64,000 bases of DNA. It comes from Neodiprion pinetum (taxonomy: Eukaryota; Arthropoda; Insecta; Hymenoptera; Diprionidae). The DNA lies in assembly GCF_021155775.2 (NCBI RefSeq), contig NC_060233.1, positions 42,945,609 to 43,009,608 of the forward strand, given 5' to 3'. The notes under the pieces were generated by a model. That model was given only the letters and a program-made list of their open reading frames with translations, had not been told where the DNA came from and did no database searches. Shown here piece after piece: positions 1 to 13,852 of the stretch (position 1 is the first letter of the stretch; each line of letters starts with the position of its first letter). The translations under genes and the position numbers were made by a program.

Positions 1-3000
1 ATCCGAAAACCAGGCCTTAACGTTCGGCAAAATGAATTCTGAGTTCAACGTATATTATTCGTACAACGCATGCCTATGTGACAGAGTGAGCTCTGTCGTC
101 CGATTCTTCAGAGCTGAATTTCACATCTTCCGATACGATACGTGCCATTGGTTAATTGACATACTCGTTCTTACGGAGACGTCCAAATACGGTAATCGTG
201 GTAATGAATTGCTGCGCATTTCAAACAAGACATTGCCCAATGACTCGATTCGACGCCACTCTACCCCTGCACATGCAGACTCGGTACATTGTTAGTGCCA
301 ACGACTTGGCCGCCTTGGATAGGATAGGCTCCTCAAGATAATCACCAAACGCCTGATTTACGATCATTCAAATTCTCTTAATCACAGGTAAATGCCAAAC
401 TGTACCTGCTGAAACGATGGTATACGCAATGGTAAGCTAATGTTGAGCGACGACGGATTGCTCTGTCCTCCTTCAACTTTTTACGAATAATAATCCGAGA
501 TCCATCTACCATCGATTCTGCACAGATGCATAATTAATTCAATTTATTTATCGGCAGATACAATATTGTATTACACATTTTCTGTAGATATCCTACGTAA
601 TTTGAACTCTCGAATTGTACCTTGATTTCTTCGGAACCCTTATTCGAATCCGTCGAAGTTTCACTTCTTAGTGATATTTAATATCGAATTAAAATTCGAT
701 CAAGTCTCCTCCGTATCGCTTGATGACGCTCAATTTCCTCAGTTATAAAAGCTAAAAAATGTAGAGATTTTTTTTTAGATTTATACACGTTGTCGTTATC
801 GCACTAAGTTTTACTAAATGTTTCACGAAAATGATGTTTGTTTCATCGCGATTAATTGGATACAAAATTTATTAGGGAACGATTTGACAGGCTTGTACAA
901 TAGATCCGTTTTGGTATGGTTATAATTTTTCAAACTCAACGATGTAGATAAACTATCATCACTGAAACGATTCGTCATTGCAGAATTCTGGAAAAAAGGT
1001 GCGGTCTTGATAATACTAGTTTGTAAAACTACCTTTCTCCGACCACGTGGCTAAAACTGAACGCTATCTGTTTCTATTTCCGCCGACGGCTGGACAAGCC
1101 AAGTTCTTGTGAAAAAGGTCAAGCAGCGAACGAATTCGAGACAGCAGGAAGCGATTCTGATAATGTATTACGGCCTATCTCTACTCCTGAAGACATTTAT
1201 CGATTCTGCCCATCCGGGAAATGATCTTCGGGTCGCTGATAACTTTGATGTAATTGAAGGCCACCCATTCATATTGCGTCCGAACGGTTGAAATTCGGTT
1301 TCTCGTTCCTAACGGGCACTATTCTCAACATTATTCTGGAAAGTTTCAATAAAATCTGTCAAGTATTGGCATGAAAGCTTACAAAAACCGCTCCCAATCA
1401 TTCTTGTCGAACGAGCAGTGTTTCCTAGACATTTCTCGTACATTCCTCCAAGTCGTACTGCTGTATCATTACGCGATTCGTTAGACATTTCCCGAATGAT
1501 CGCCACAACGTTTCAGTGAGCATTAATACAATCCCCGTGCGGAAACATACAAGTCCAATAAATCGCTACCAAGTTCAAACCTACCTCCGTTATTCTCCAT
1601 TGTGATCGTAAGGTTACGACTGTGCTGAAGTATGAATAGGCGCGAGTATCCGGTCACTGCGTATTACAATCCATAGTTACGGGCATACGATGCTCGATGC
1701 AGTCGGTGCAGCACTAGCGTGGCGGAAGTCGCATGTTGAAACGTTACTGGAAACTGGCTCTCTGGAATTATTCTCCCAAGCGTACCTACGTCGAACGCTT
1801 CATTGAGATAGCAAAGAAATTGGAGAGAGTTGTGCACTCGAAGACCTGAAAACGTAACCCAGTCCGTACCAATCGAATAATTAGTAAGCGAAAAGATGAC
1901 GAGGAAGGCCCCCTTCCCTATTCCGCTTTCCTCTGCTCCTTTGACATCCCGTTGGGATCGGGTTTACTTGATGTAGGCTACACCTCGCGATGTCACCGTA
2001 CCGGATATTGAAAGTTATCGATTCGTTGACGGCGACGATAATTAATTCACGCAGTTTTTATCGGTCTTTGGTGATTATATACCCTCAGATTTTCTCGGAT
2101 ATATTCCCAAGTAATGAACTCGTTTCCATGGCGTTACATTGGGCTGTTGCGGCTTTTTTTTATTGTTCTTCTTGGATGTCGACCGTGCAAGACTTTAGAT
2201 CACCGATCGTAATCCGCAGCCTACCGGTACCGTCACCGGGTTAATTCAGTTTCTAAATTCTTACAATTCTGCGTGGACGAATATATGCGATCGTGACCTC
2301 TCGATGAGCAAAGAGAGAGGGGAGAATCCCGGGAGGATTCTGGAGACGTAAGTTTTACGGGGGCTGTCAGGAATGTGCCAAAGCACGAGACTCCGCTCGG
2401 TCTCCCATTGCGGTATTTCATCGCTAGTTTGGCTCAACACCGGGATAACACGGCGCACATTTTATTTCTTACCCCGCAGACATCTGGGAGAAACTGCCGC
2501 TGTAGCACGAAACGAAATAACTTTGCCCAAGAGATAATCATAAATAAGCCATTCTTTCAAGGTGTCATCCCCTTGTTCTCCGCTTGTTCTCAGTTCTCGC
2601 GTCTCCCAGTCATTCCACGACTAAGCTTTCGGGAGCTGAATAACAATAATGATATTCTGATTGCAGTCTGTCCGTAATGTCCTCAATTACATACTTCTGC
2701 TGCCACAAAGCGACAGTAACGACATATCGATCCAATGTAATGGATAATAATTGCTGCAATTACTCGTTTCGCATGCTTCAAAATGCCCTTGTCGCAGTAT
2801 CGTGTTCGAAGCGCGTGATGAATCAAAATTCTGCCATCGATCTGAAAGGGTTATGGCTAGTGGACAGGAAATTCATCGTCCAACAAGTCGAAGATCATAC
2901 GTCTGGCTGTGTAAAGGAAGAAAAAAACAAATTTATATTCGCGTAAAGTTGTCGTTTTCGGTGAAAAGTAATATGTCCCAACGAAACTGGGAAGTCAATT

Positions 3001-5199
3001 TCCTACTCCGGTATGACTAATTTTCGTCACAATTTTTCCTCCCTTTCTCGCTCGCGTTATTCCGAAAGAATATAAAAATGCCACAACCATCGTCGACTGA
3101 TCGCAGATTCATTCGCCTGTAGGCTGGCATCGCTCGTAAACTATTCTCAGCACGGTAACGTGGTTATCTGCCGTCTCCACAGTTTGTTCCTAGCGTATAT
3201 CGAACTATCTCTCTCTCTCTCTCTCTCTCTCTGGCGGGGGTCCAAATAGTCGAGATAATTGAGTGAAATTGGTGAGCAAAGTTTCGCCATGCTCGCGTAA
3301 ACTGAATCCTAAGAAGTAAACCGGTTGGGCTGATCGATATTTGGATATTGGTTGGTGTAAATAAACTTGGGTGGACCAGCGGAAACCCCGTGGAACTACG
3401 TATAACACAACCCAGGCTGACCTAAGCGTAACCTGGGCACCGGGTTTCCGTAACTCTCGGTATGGTTCCTTCCACCTGATTCCGACAACTTCGAAACGGC
3501 GAACGGTCAGCCTGTCCCATATGGCTACGCCAATTTATACAGGGTGCGGGACCAACGATCCGTGTTCCGATGGATAGATCACGGATGACGGATGAGAGAT
3601 AGCCAAGTTATACAAAACTGAAGGGTTGCGTAGAGATTCACAAGCTGTGCGCAAAAAAGAACGGAAGCTCTTCATCTTTTCTTCTTGGTGCTTTTTCGTC
3701 CCTTGAAAATAACGGCTTTGACAACGGAAGAAATGCTTTGCAAAAAACATTGCAGGGTAAAGCTACTTTTCACCGGCTACCGGCTCTGCGACGACTCTTT
3801 TTTACACACATTGTAATCCCACTGTAGTTGGCGTTGAAGCTGCTGCCTTGACGGGAAGGCAGAAAATATTTTGAATAATGATGTTTTCGTTCTTCAACTC
3901 CGCGATGCCGTGAATTGCCAAATTATCAGACGACGCGCACCGTTCCGCCGTTCGCATATCTTCAAATATCGTTTACCTAATCGATTGGCCCGCGTTACTG
4001 AGGAATTATCGATTATCTTAACAAGGGGATTAGTTTAGGAGCTGTGCCGTATGTACGCAACGAAGTCGAGGAAAAGGAATCGTCCGACCTGTACTTTTTC
4101 TCGACGTTGAGAAGTCACGACATCTTCTCGTCCCTTGGCTTTTAATCCCCCTTACCTGTTTATCCCGGACTCCAAGAGTTTGGGGAATTAAATTGAATTT
4201 CCCGCTTCTAAAAGTTTCATTTCATGTTTACTCGCTACGTAAATAACGAAGAATCGACCAAGTCGCCAATTTACGGAAGGCGTGTTACGCACCCAATTTA
4301 ACGAACCTGACACTCTTACATAATCTGTTCACTGATAAACAGGCGTAATTCAAAAGAAAGACAACGAAGAGGAGAATAGAGAGGCGCGGAGGAAAGGTGC
4401 GAAAGAGAATTACCAAATAAACAGGATTCCGACTGATAACTCTCGATCAAGATGGTCGTCTAGTTTCAAAGGATTTTGAGGAAATCTTTTTTTTTTTTCT
4501 TTTAGACTAACGAAAAAAAATTTGAAGTTTGCATATCCTTTCATTTGTTTAGCTTGTAAAATAAAAACTACCAAAGCAATCATGATTATCGCAGTTCACG
4601 CGATAGGTATAGGTTTAATGAAGATGCTGTAAAAATTTGAGTACGATCGGTCAAGAGCTTTTTGAGATATCATGTCTACACTTTATTTTACATACGTTCC
4701 TATCGGACAGTATGCATTAGGTTGTATTCGCTATTTCGTTTCCAAAAAATTACAAAGTTTGTTTAAATGTCAATAAATATAATGTGAATACTATGAGTGA
4801 TTTTGTTTCAACGAATTGTTTAAAAAATAAAAAAAAAAACAAAAATACCCCAAAACCTTTAAAAAGAGCCTTCACACCAGACGACGACCCCGGGTGTTTA
4901 TCGGGTTTAACATAAAAAGTACGCAGGACATGCCCGGCACTTTTCGCACGAGGTATGGTCGCGCCGTCTCGAGATGACGACATCGCTACCAAAGACCTCG
5001 ATAAAGATAGCGACAGCCGCCGGTGGTAGGGCTGATCCACGGTTCGATAAAACTAATACCCGCGTTGTATCGCAAGAAGGGCTGCTCGCGGAGCAGTACA
5101 TGGGCAGGCGGGGATCGCAGGTGAGAGAGATCGATTACGCCTAGCCACCCTCTCGTTATTCAGTTATATTTCTGCAAGGGCTAGCGGAGGGCTGAATCT
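1..5199. other. Left flank, no gene recognised
   Basis: Open frames are short, overlap on both strands and lack family motifs. The only clear structure is a CT dinucleotide repeat at 3,208-3,232 and A/T runs around 4,490 and 4,820-4,845. Confidence 0.5.
3208..3232. repeat. CT dinucleotide microsatellite
   Basis: Uninterrupted TC/CT repeat of about 25 bases. Confidence 0.95.
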
Positions 5200-5283
5200 C
5201 GCCTTTTCAGGGATTCGCGTGCCTCGAGGCTCCGGCTCCGGCGTTCAGCACGCAGGATCGGCTGGCGCGCGCGACCCTGGAGG

Positions 5284-5322
5284 GACTCGGCGGGGACTCG
5301 ACGGGGATTCGACGGGGAGTCG
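5284..5322. repeat. 11-bp GC-rich tandem repeat
   Basis: About three and a half copies of an 11-bp unit like CGACGGGGATT, inside the GC-rich candidate promoter block. Confidence 0.7.
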
Positions 5323-5386
5323 GCATCAAACCGTTGCGATGCTAGTAGGCCGCTCGCTCTCAGCACGAACGAAACGACGCAACGTC

Positions 5387-6348
5387 AGTTAGCACGACGA
5401 CGGCGATCCGATACACCCGTCGTGCCAGTTGCTCGTCGACGCAATCGCGAATGATATCTGGGATACGAGGGGGATCCCTTGGATACGTACAGTGCGGACA
5501 CGGTGTAACGCCGGAGTTTTCAACGCGCCGAACATCCTCGCCGAGAAGCAACAGTCCTCGAAGCAAAACGCCGGGTTACCCCAACATAGCCCTAAACGCC
5601 GCGGAGGGATATTCTTGCCGGGATTAATCCGCTGCGATTACTTGGATTACGATATATCACCTACTCGCTACCTTCTTGTTCGCGGAGATAAGATTTCCCC
5701 GTTTAGTCATCTTGACAGAGGTGTGGTTTTTGTTTACGATTTTTTTTTTCGACCTATCTTTGTCTCACTCCCTCCCTCCCTCCCTCCCTCCCGCCCTCCC
5801 TCCCTCCCGTCCTTCCCCGCCTACCCCGTTATATCTCTCTCGCTCTCTCTCTCTCTATACGCAAAGTTGCAGTGGTGCAAGTTGTCCAGTTTCAATACGG
5901 TGTGCCGATGGTGGTAGAAGTTTGAAATAATTTCATCTCCGTAAAGTATAATATAGTGGCCGAGAAGAAGGAGGAGGGTTTACCCTTACTTTGTACAATA
6001 CGTATGACGATTTGATAACCGTCGACTTTTCTACAAGGAAATCAACTAGCGCGTGATTTTAACCTCTGAATTTATCGAATGCAGCGGTTCAGTGTCGAAA
6101 GAGAAATTTAATAAAGTGCGAAACTGCGAGAACGACGACGGCTGTTTATAATTTTTTTTTTTTTTTTTTCAACTGTGTGTGCTCAATCAATCAAATGGTT
6201 TACTCAGCATAAGATATTGCCAACGAATGATTGTGGATATATCGACTTCGATCTACCGATAAACAGTGTCGAGTAAAAGAATTCATCTTTCTCTCACCGT
6301 ACACCTCGCTCTCCACGGAATATACCCAGACAGTGACGCACTTGATAG
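5387..6348 (+). promoter_or_regulatory. Candidate promoter and non-coding first exon of the NCS-2-like gene
   Basis: A GC-rich block (about 5200-5650) contains an insect initiator-like TCAGTT at 5385-5390. The stretch runs on to a strong donor ATAG|GTAAGC at 6349. No convincing protein is encoded: long open frames here lack any family resemblance and include TCCC/CT microsatellite translation. This is the best looking candidate upstream of the coding exon 1 acceptor at 13733. I saw no DPE at the expected spacing. It could equally be an exon of another transcript or unrelated GC-rich sequence. Confidence 0.3.
5768..5815. repeat. CCCT/CCTC tetranucleotide microsatellite
   Basis: Repeated CTCC units with a few interruptions, followed by a CT repeat at about 5,836-5,856. 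Confidence 0.9.
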
Positions 6349-9300
6349 GTAAGCCAAAACGCCATTCCTCTAATTGGCCAATCCATATCCATTAAACTTC
6401 GTTCAACATCAACACTCTGGGATGCTAAATACGCCGCAGTTTTGCGACCAGTAGAATATCAACGAGGTTGATTTTTTTGAACCTGTATACAACGTCCAGA
6501 CGCCAAGCTGTAGATAACGAAAGAAATGACCATTCTTCGCATCCGTTAGACTTTCATTGAAACACGTCAGTTTACGAACATCCCAGTTTAGTTTAGCCTG
6601 TTGACTTCACTTGTTGGACGGACCTTAAAATCCCGTGAGATCAAAACCACTGGAGATATTTCGAGTGGATTTGAATAATTTCCTCATTGTTTCTCGCCCG
6701 CCAGCGTTTTCCCCCTGCTACGAAATTGCGACGGAAAAGTGAATAACGTAGAAAAAGAAATTGTAGGAATAATGACTTGAGAAAATTATTCACTCTGATA
6801 AAGATAAGCGTGCATCGATAAACACTTGTAGGTTTTTTTTTTTTTTTAGTGTCACGCCTAGCTGCGAAACCGGAGTTGTTCCCCATGGCTTTAGTGATGT
6901 TTAAAATTGCACGAAAAAATTTGCCGTGTTAAATTTACAAATGAAATAATTCACGCAATGTAACTCCAGAATCGACTATTACGATTTTTTTAAATCTTTT
7001 TATCGGGTAGAGTCTAGATACTCGGACCAATGGTCGGTCGTGGTTACGAAAGGTGTTCGAATCTTTGAAAAACTAGGTCCACATACGTACCTTCAAAGAT
7101 TTATTACAGCGATTCGCATGTTTTACGACGTGTCGGTCACTGAGAGATGCAAGTTGTCGGTGAAGTTTCGCGAGAAATAATTCACATGTCTATCTGAAAC
7201 AAGTTTTGCAATCGAGAATTTCATTGCTCTCGCAATGGTCACCTGATCGTGCCCCGATGAATCGAAGAACGGACGACTAGACTCATCTATTAGCTGTCGT
7301 TTCGGAATACTTTTACTCGCGTGGAACAAGTTCTGATCGAGGTTCACGCCACATAATAGGCTTTTACATTCCGACATGATTATTGACAGCTAAGGTTGTC
7401 GTATATATCCTGTGCATCGATTGTGTGGAAATTTACGGGTGGATTGATGATGTCAAATGGAAACAAGTATTACACGAGCGTATTTCGACATGATTCATTC
7501 GTTGCACGATCGGTAAAACGACTCCGGCACGTAAGTCGTATAAAACTTTTAAAATCGCCGCGGCTGTGATTTCTGGCGCGGGGAAAAAAATACCGAAAGA
7601 GGAAAGGAACAAAGAACAAATCGAAGGCATATTTCAATTATTCCAAACCGCTCCCGGGCAGCGCTTTGTCGGGTCAAAGGTTATCGGTCGGCGAGACTAC
7701 CGCGAAGCTGACTACGTTCGATGAATTTTTCATCCGGCGTATCCGGCACAGACAGCTTCACCTACGTCGCTGCTCAGTTATCAGGCGCTACGTATGTTTG
7801 TTAATTTATCAAACTCGGATGACGGCGTAGCTATTGAAACGATGAAGTACAGGGACGCCTCGGAACGAAGTAGCAAAAAACACCCAAAGCTGCCTGGTCA
7901 TTTTCATGGGAAGCGCGATGCACGGTAGGATGAAAAAGAAAAAAACACCCGTGCTAAGATCAATACCACAGCTATGGACTCGGTGATGATGTATCCCTGA
8001 TCAACCAACTTGGGGTGAGGGATGATGCATCAGCTCCGCGATTCTAATCATCAGCTCCCAGAGTAAACGTGCGAAGTTCTTGAGCAGCGGTAAACGAGTC
8101 GTCGATTTCTAAAAGTCTTCCTCAATTTTTCAAGTCTTTCTGAAACAGTTTATGAAACAACGTATCCTCTCAACGTCTGTTGTAATATCGATTTGCGATT
8201 TGTTGAAAGCAGTTCGTTCTCATTGGACAGTTTGATGAAAGTTATTTGTCAGAGGCAAACATTCGCGGCAGTCTAATTCATCTTCTGTTCAAACGGTTTC
8301 GGTATTAAGTCGGAGGATTTTAGGGACAACGGGTATAACTTTCCGGTGACGAGTCGCTGATGTCAATATTCGATTCGTGGCAAGCTTGCGCGTAACTCGA
8401 GTTTCCGACTTGATCTTCGGTATTACTAAAGTTTTTCACTTGAGTTTTTGCAGGGGCGTCGGTTCGATGGTTCGATATCAGTTTGACAGAGCGAATACTG
8501 GCTAAGGTAAACCTATACGCCTGTCGGAAAAAATTTTCCACCGGCTAACGGAAGCGGCGAAAGCTCGGCCAAGAAATTGTTTTTCTTCTCACGAACAGAC
8601 GCTGCAAGACCTGCGCCTCGTCTGTCAGCTCGATCGGTGTTTGAGTCGAAGTTGAAAGCTTCGGCTTCTCCCTTTTTTACTTCATTTTCTTGGTTTCTGC
8701 GGTTCGTCTTGTGTCGATACACCAGCCAGTAATTAGTCAGAGCTTGCGGCTGGCGCCGAGGAAGAAGCTAACTTCTAGATAAAGAACATGCATCCGGCTG
8801 GTTGTTTGTACGGATTATATTCAAATCGACCTTTCTCAGTACTCGTAGTTTTGTACTTTCACATTGTCTGCATCCTTTTCGTTCTTCAACCTTTGAGATT
8901 ATTGGATGTTGGAAGGAGCTGCTTGATACCGAAAATCGTAATCAATCGTGTCGGCTGGAAAGAGAATACAAAACGGTCAACGGTAACGTTCAAATTTAAT
9001 GACAAAATTTCATTTTTTACCTCGGGTTTTACTTGTTAACGCCTCTAATTTTTCAGTTTTATAACACACGTCACACATTTTTTTTTTTTTGTATTCCTAA
9101 CGAAGGTTATACAGCTTGCCGGATACGAATTGTATACGTGTGATTATTTGTCACGCGGATCGATCCGGATTATATAGACGATAATTTAAAAAGCTTTTCC
9201 GTTATTTTTATCCTTTACTCATTCCTTCGTCGTAAAAACAAACCAATTATACTTTGAAAACAACTCTCGCTAATTTAGGTGCTCGCGATTCGGCTCGTCT

Positions 9301-12300
9301 CGCGTCTTATTGTTCAAGAAATTCAAATTGAGCCAAACCGAACGATCCATCGATTACCCGAAAATCTCGTTGAAGCGTAACGTCGGGTGGCAGATGGCTA
9401 CCGGCACTAAACGATTTACTTTGGTATTTCGTCCTTGGTTTTAGCTCATGTTATTGCAGACTCGAGAACGTAAGAATTTACAGTTTCCCTAATTTTCGTT
9501 TTCTCATAATACATACTCTTCAATACTGATTAAATAACCATTTCAGCATGACAAAGGAAAAAACAACCAAGTCTCGTCTGACTTTCAGGTTTTATTCACC
9601 GACTGCCATTGATATGTTAAAGTATTCAGCACTGACCTTAGCTATCGGTATCGAGTTTTTGGTATTCCAACAGAAATTGCGGCTTCCGAAATTTATCGAC
9701 ACTCGTCCCATATCAATGTTACATATTTGCAAGGATGCGAGTAACGGTGACCGATATGAAACGAAAATCCATTTTAATGGTCGCGAGATAAAGATAGATT
9801 AAATAAGAGACAAGAGAGAAAAAAAAAGAAATGATACTCTGCAAACGAAAAAAGTAACCACCATAAATAAGACGTTCGCCCGTTCTTATCTTATCAAGAA
9901 ATAGTCCAGCATGCGGACGGAGAAAGTCCGAACGCGACAGAGCCGACTTTCACTATTTGTTACACGTACCCGGGGACGAGTGCGTAGCTTTATCCGTCAA
10001 TCGGTCTACGCGTATGCCCAACGTAGCCCCGGTTGCAGGATCACGTCGCCGACACAGAACGTATGCAGATGAAGCGGTCAGCCGGAGGCACGTATTCAGG
10101 TCAAACGTCAAATACTCGGAGAGCACGAAAGCCAGGTACGATGTGTGCCTATGGATGTGCCTGCGAGCACGCTATCCAGATCCGCGGTTACAGGTCAGAG
10201 TTAATTAGGACTGAGATTAAACGGCTAGAATAGGCCTCCCGAAACGGCGAAGTGCTACAGGGTCGACGTCCTCGTCGAATACTCGCGGAATCTGTAGTTT
10301 TACCCGTTGAAATATAATCCTTGTTACATCGTAGCGTCCAAAGTGGTCACGTACCTGGAAAACCGTGGAAATGTCACGGAATTTTTGTTTCGAAAAACTC
10401 GTCGCTACCCTGACTGCGTTACTTCCGATGAGATGCGTATGCACCAAGCCGCATCGCTGGCAGCAAGTGCGGCAATCTTTTTTGCCGTCCGATGTATATA
10501 GCTGGCCGGATCCTGCCGCATGTGAGGTTACACGCGTTAAACCAACATCATAAACACAACATATCCCTGCAAGTCGACCCTTACCCTCGTACCACTACTG
10601 GTGGCTTAATATCTTTTGCTGGGATTCTAAAAATACCGTTTCCTGTTACGTACATAACACGATTGTTGAACGCGTTCGCGTTCTTATTTCAACCCGTTTC
10701 ATTATTCTATCGAGAATTTTTAACAGTATCTTTATTTGTATTCCCGCGTAATTTATTCGGGCAACCGATCGTGATGAGAAACACGCGCGTTTTCGACTCG
10801 CTATTTTTGCATACGAAACGTCTGTTTCTCGTAGCTTCGGTTCCGTTTTTATTTACCCTCGACATTTTCACCTCGCTTCTCGCACACCGTACTCGTCGTG
10901 TCTTTTCGTATTACACACGCTGAGAATTATCTTCCCTTGCGTTTTCTTGTTTCCTTTTACTCGTATTATTCACCCAGCTCACCTCAAGCTGTGGTATAAA
11001 TCTGTGTTACCGTGTAATTTCACCTTGGCGCCTCCTGCTCATCGACGACCCTACATTGCAGAGGAAAATTGTGTAAATTGTAGGTAACATTTACATATCG
11101 TATAATGAACGTGATACTTCAACTTGGGGCGAGATCAATTATTGCCGACACTGTCCTGTATTCGCGATCTAAATATCCTTCGGCAAAAAATTACACACAC
11201 AATCTTCGCCGTCATTGACACTCGTGCCATAGCCGTGGTACTGTACAATTAAGAGGGAAAACAACAATGAGTTTTGCGAAATTTAACTTTTTATCCCAGT
11301 TTCTCGTGTTACTCCCTACTGACTCTCACAATTAGTCACGTTATGATTGAATACTTTACCGGGCACTGACAATGAAACACCGGATATGCATCTTATCGAG
11401 CACTCTATCTACAATAGGTTTAGAATATAATCACAAACCAAAGGTGTGTGTAAACATCACGAGCAGCAAAAAAACTTTCATCCATTCTGTTCGTTTTTAA
11501 AATCCTTTTATTATTCATTCTACTCCTCTTTTTCGGGCCTCCACTTTGCGTAAATTAACTTATACTCGCGCTCGTGTTACACGCTATGAAATGAAATTTG
11601 TAAAAAAAAAAAAAAAAAAGAAAAAGAAAAAGAAAGAAGTATCTGAATACTTTTCACTTTTTCAATCGGCCTGATTTACACATAAACTTTTTAACCGTTA
11701 ACCTCTTCTTTCTATACCATATTTCTCTTAAAATTTTTCTCTCGCATAAGTTATAATAGACATACATTATCGGTGATTATTCGCTATGACTAATAAATTT
11801 TTTATTCTTTTCATTTTCTAAACCTCTGTAATTTAGTGTTGGAAGAAAAATCTATCCAACTATCAAATTATAACGGAATGTCGAATAATCGGCAATCGCG
11901 ATTCGCAACTTGATGTTACAATCAATTAAGACGTCGTGAACTATTTGAAACGGGCCGGACGACTGTTCAAATAATCGTTTAAAAATATTTCGCTATACGT
12001 GACGCAACTCCAATATCGTTGTTTCTCCGGCGTTTCATCCCTTCCGTTTCTTTTCCCGCGTGGCTCTCTACTCACTGTCCATCAATTTTATCTCGGCACA
12101 CCACCTACGCAATTTTTCCTCGATCGCGACGGTTTCTTCATCCAGCTGCATCGATTTTCCTTACAACAAAGCGTGCGTGCCTTCCTTATACATATACGTA
12201 CATACCAAAGACGACAGCTTACGTGTTAGTGACTTATATACGGCCGTCCACGAAAAAAGCACGTCTCCGTCTCTCGCGGTTGACTCTCGGGGCTCTTTTA

Positions 12301-13733
12301 TTTTTTTAGTAGCTGAGGGCGGGGGGCTGATTTCATGGCGTTTCCACAGGCGAGTCCATCAGGCCTGCGATCGATTTCGTTTGAGCCGTATGGCAGGACT
12401 TTTTGTCTTCTTGTGGTTATACCGCTTCTTTCTTTCATCTACTTTCCTCTCTTCTCGCGAATGGCTTCTGTCTATTCCAATACTATTTCTTTGGTGACAT
12501 CTGCAGGGGGGGGGGGGGGAGAACAACTTATCAGCTCCGAATTCTTCTGCACATTCTCTCCCTACTTCTTCCATCTTTTCATTCCATCTGTTCTCTTTTT
12601 TCTCTTATTCCATGTCCTACCCTCCGTGGCTTACTTACTAAGTAACGTCTCTCTAACAAGCAACGTTCTATCGCTTTGCTCATTAGCAAGTTTGATTTGT
12701 AGATCAAGACTGCATGCGCAATATTATTAATTGAATACTTGGCCGTCTCACGGGCTGCGCCGTGATCGATAATTGCTAGTCCAACGACTCGTCACGGTAA
12801 AATAAGTTACGGCTTAATCATTGTATAGAAAACTACCTCGCAAACTAATAATTTGAAACTGTAGCCATGCGAAAATATTTCTAAAAAGATTCGATAGAAA
12901 ATAAAAAGGAAAATCGTCGAATCACGAAGCTCCGCGCTTCAAAGGGAACGAAGCTTGGCTTGCGTTCATCAAGGCGGACGCCACGAAATTTTCTGTCTGT
13001 TTTCTGCGCTCTGTAAAAAACAGACGGACTGGAATAAAAGAGAAAAATAAATAAAAACTATACGCGTAACCTACGACTAGTTAGCAATCAAATTCCAACC
13101 GTGCGAAGGAACGTAGCCATGCTGTTGAAAAAATATTCCGTCATACGTATCTTGTGTCACAGGTATAACGACCCCGTTATTCCTATTGCGCAATTTGGCC
13201 AATATTCCATACCTAACCCATGTCGCCACCACTTTCTCCACTTAGGGTCAACGAAGTACGATTTATACTATATTACACTTAGACCGATTGTGAGCCGCGT
13301 ATAATGTACCTTTTACTCGGTCACGAATGACATAATATCGTCTGCAATCCGTAGTTGTACCCACACTCTCCATACACCTATAATCAAACGAATCGTTGCG
13401 AGGGCGTCACGAAGGTGTATTATCAAAGTTGCTGCTGCGGATGTTGAAGACAAAAATGTTTTGATTTCTCGAAAATTAGACTTTATCGGTACTTCACGTG
13501 TGTTCAATTTAGACTCAGTACAGTACAGTACAAGTATATCAGGCAGGCGATCGTTACGTTAGTGTAAGGAATAACATTACGTAAAACGTCAGTCTTCCCG
13601 TTTTCGGAGTTCGACAAAATGGAAATCGCACGTCGAGAAAATATTCTGTCAATAGTCCCCTCCGTCCTTTAAGAAAAGTCGTAATTTACTTTGTTCTGAA
13701 AATTTAATGATATTTTTTTCTTTATATTTTCAG
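6349..13733 (+). other. Stretch upstream of NCS-2-like coding exon 1, possibly a 5' UTR intron
   Basis: If the 5,387-6,348 exon is real, this is a 7.4-kb intron from GTAAGC at 6,349 to the acceptor at 13,733. It contains an A-run at about 11,600-11,619 and a 14-base G run at 12,506-12,519. No coding sequence was recognised. Confidence 0.35.
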
Positions 13734-13741
13734 GTTAAAAA
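13734..13741 (+). other. 5' UTR end of NCS-2-like coding exon 1
   Basis: These eight bases (GTTAAAAA) lie between a good acceptor (AG 13732-13733) and the start codon. They show that the rest of the 5' UTR is on one or more separate upstream exons. Confidence 0.7.
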
Positions 13742-13852
13742 ATGGGGTGCTTCGGGAGCAAGGATAAGCTGAGCAAAGAGGACATGGATTTCCTGAAGTC
13801 GCACACGCGGTACGACGAAGCCACCATCAAGGAATGGTACAAAGGATTTAAG
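13742..13852 (+). CDS. CG7646: NCS-2-like gene, coding exon 1 (residues 1-37)
   Basis: It starts at ATG 13742 in context AAAAAATGG, eight bases after a splice acceptor (TATATTTTCAG, AG at 13732-13733). So at least one non-coding exon must lie upstream. It encodes the acylation signal MGCFGSK and the first helix ending EWYKGFK. The donor is AAG|GTCAGT at 13853, phase 0. The next exon continues directly with QDCPNG. Confidence 0.95.

Noticed and set aside
5429..5917. 162-codon open frame in the GC-rich block
   Set aside because: No family resemblance; its second half is translation of TCCC and CT microsatellites. Better explained as non-coding leader.
10492..10923. 143-codon open frame rich in Phe and Leu
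   Set aside because: Low-complexity T-rich translation, no recognisable domain, no supporting start or splice context.
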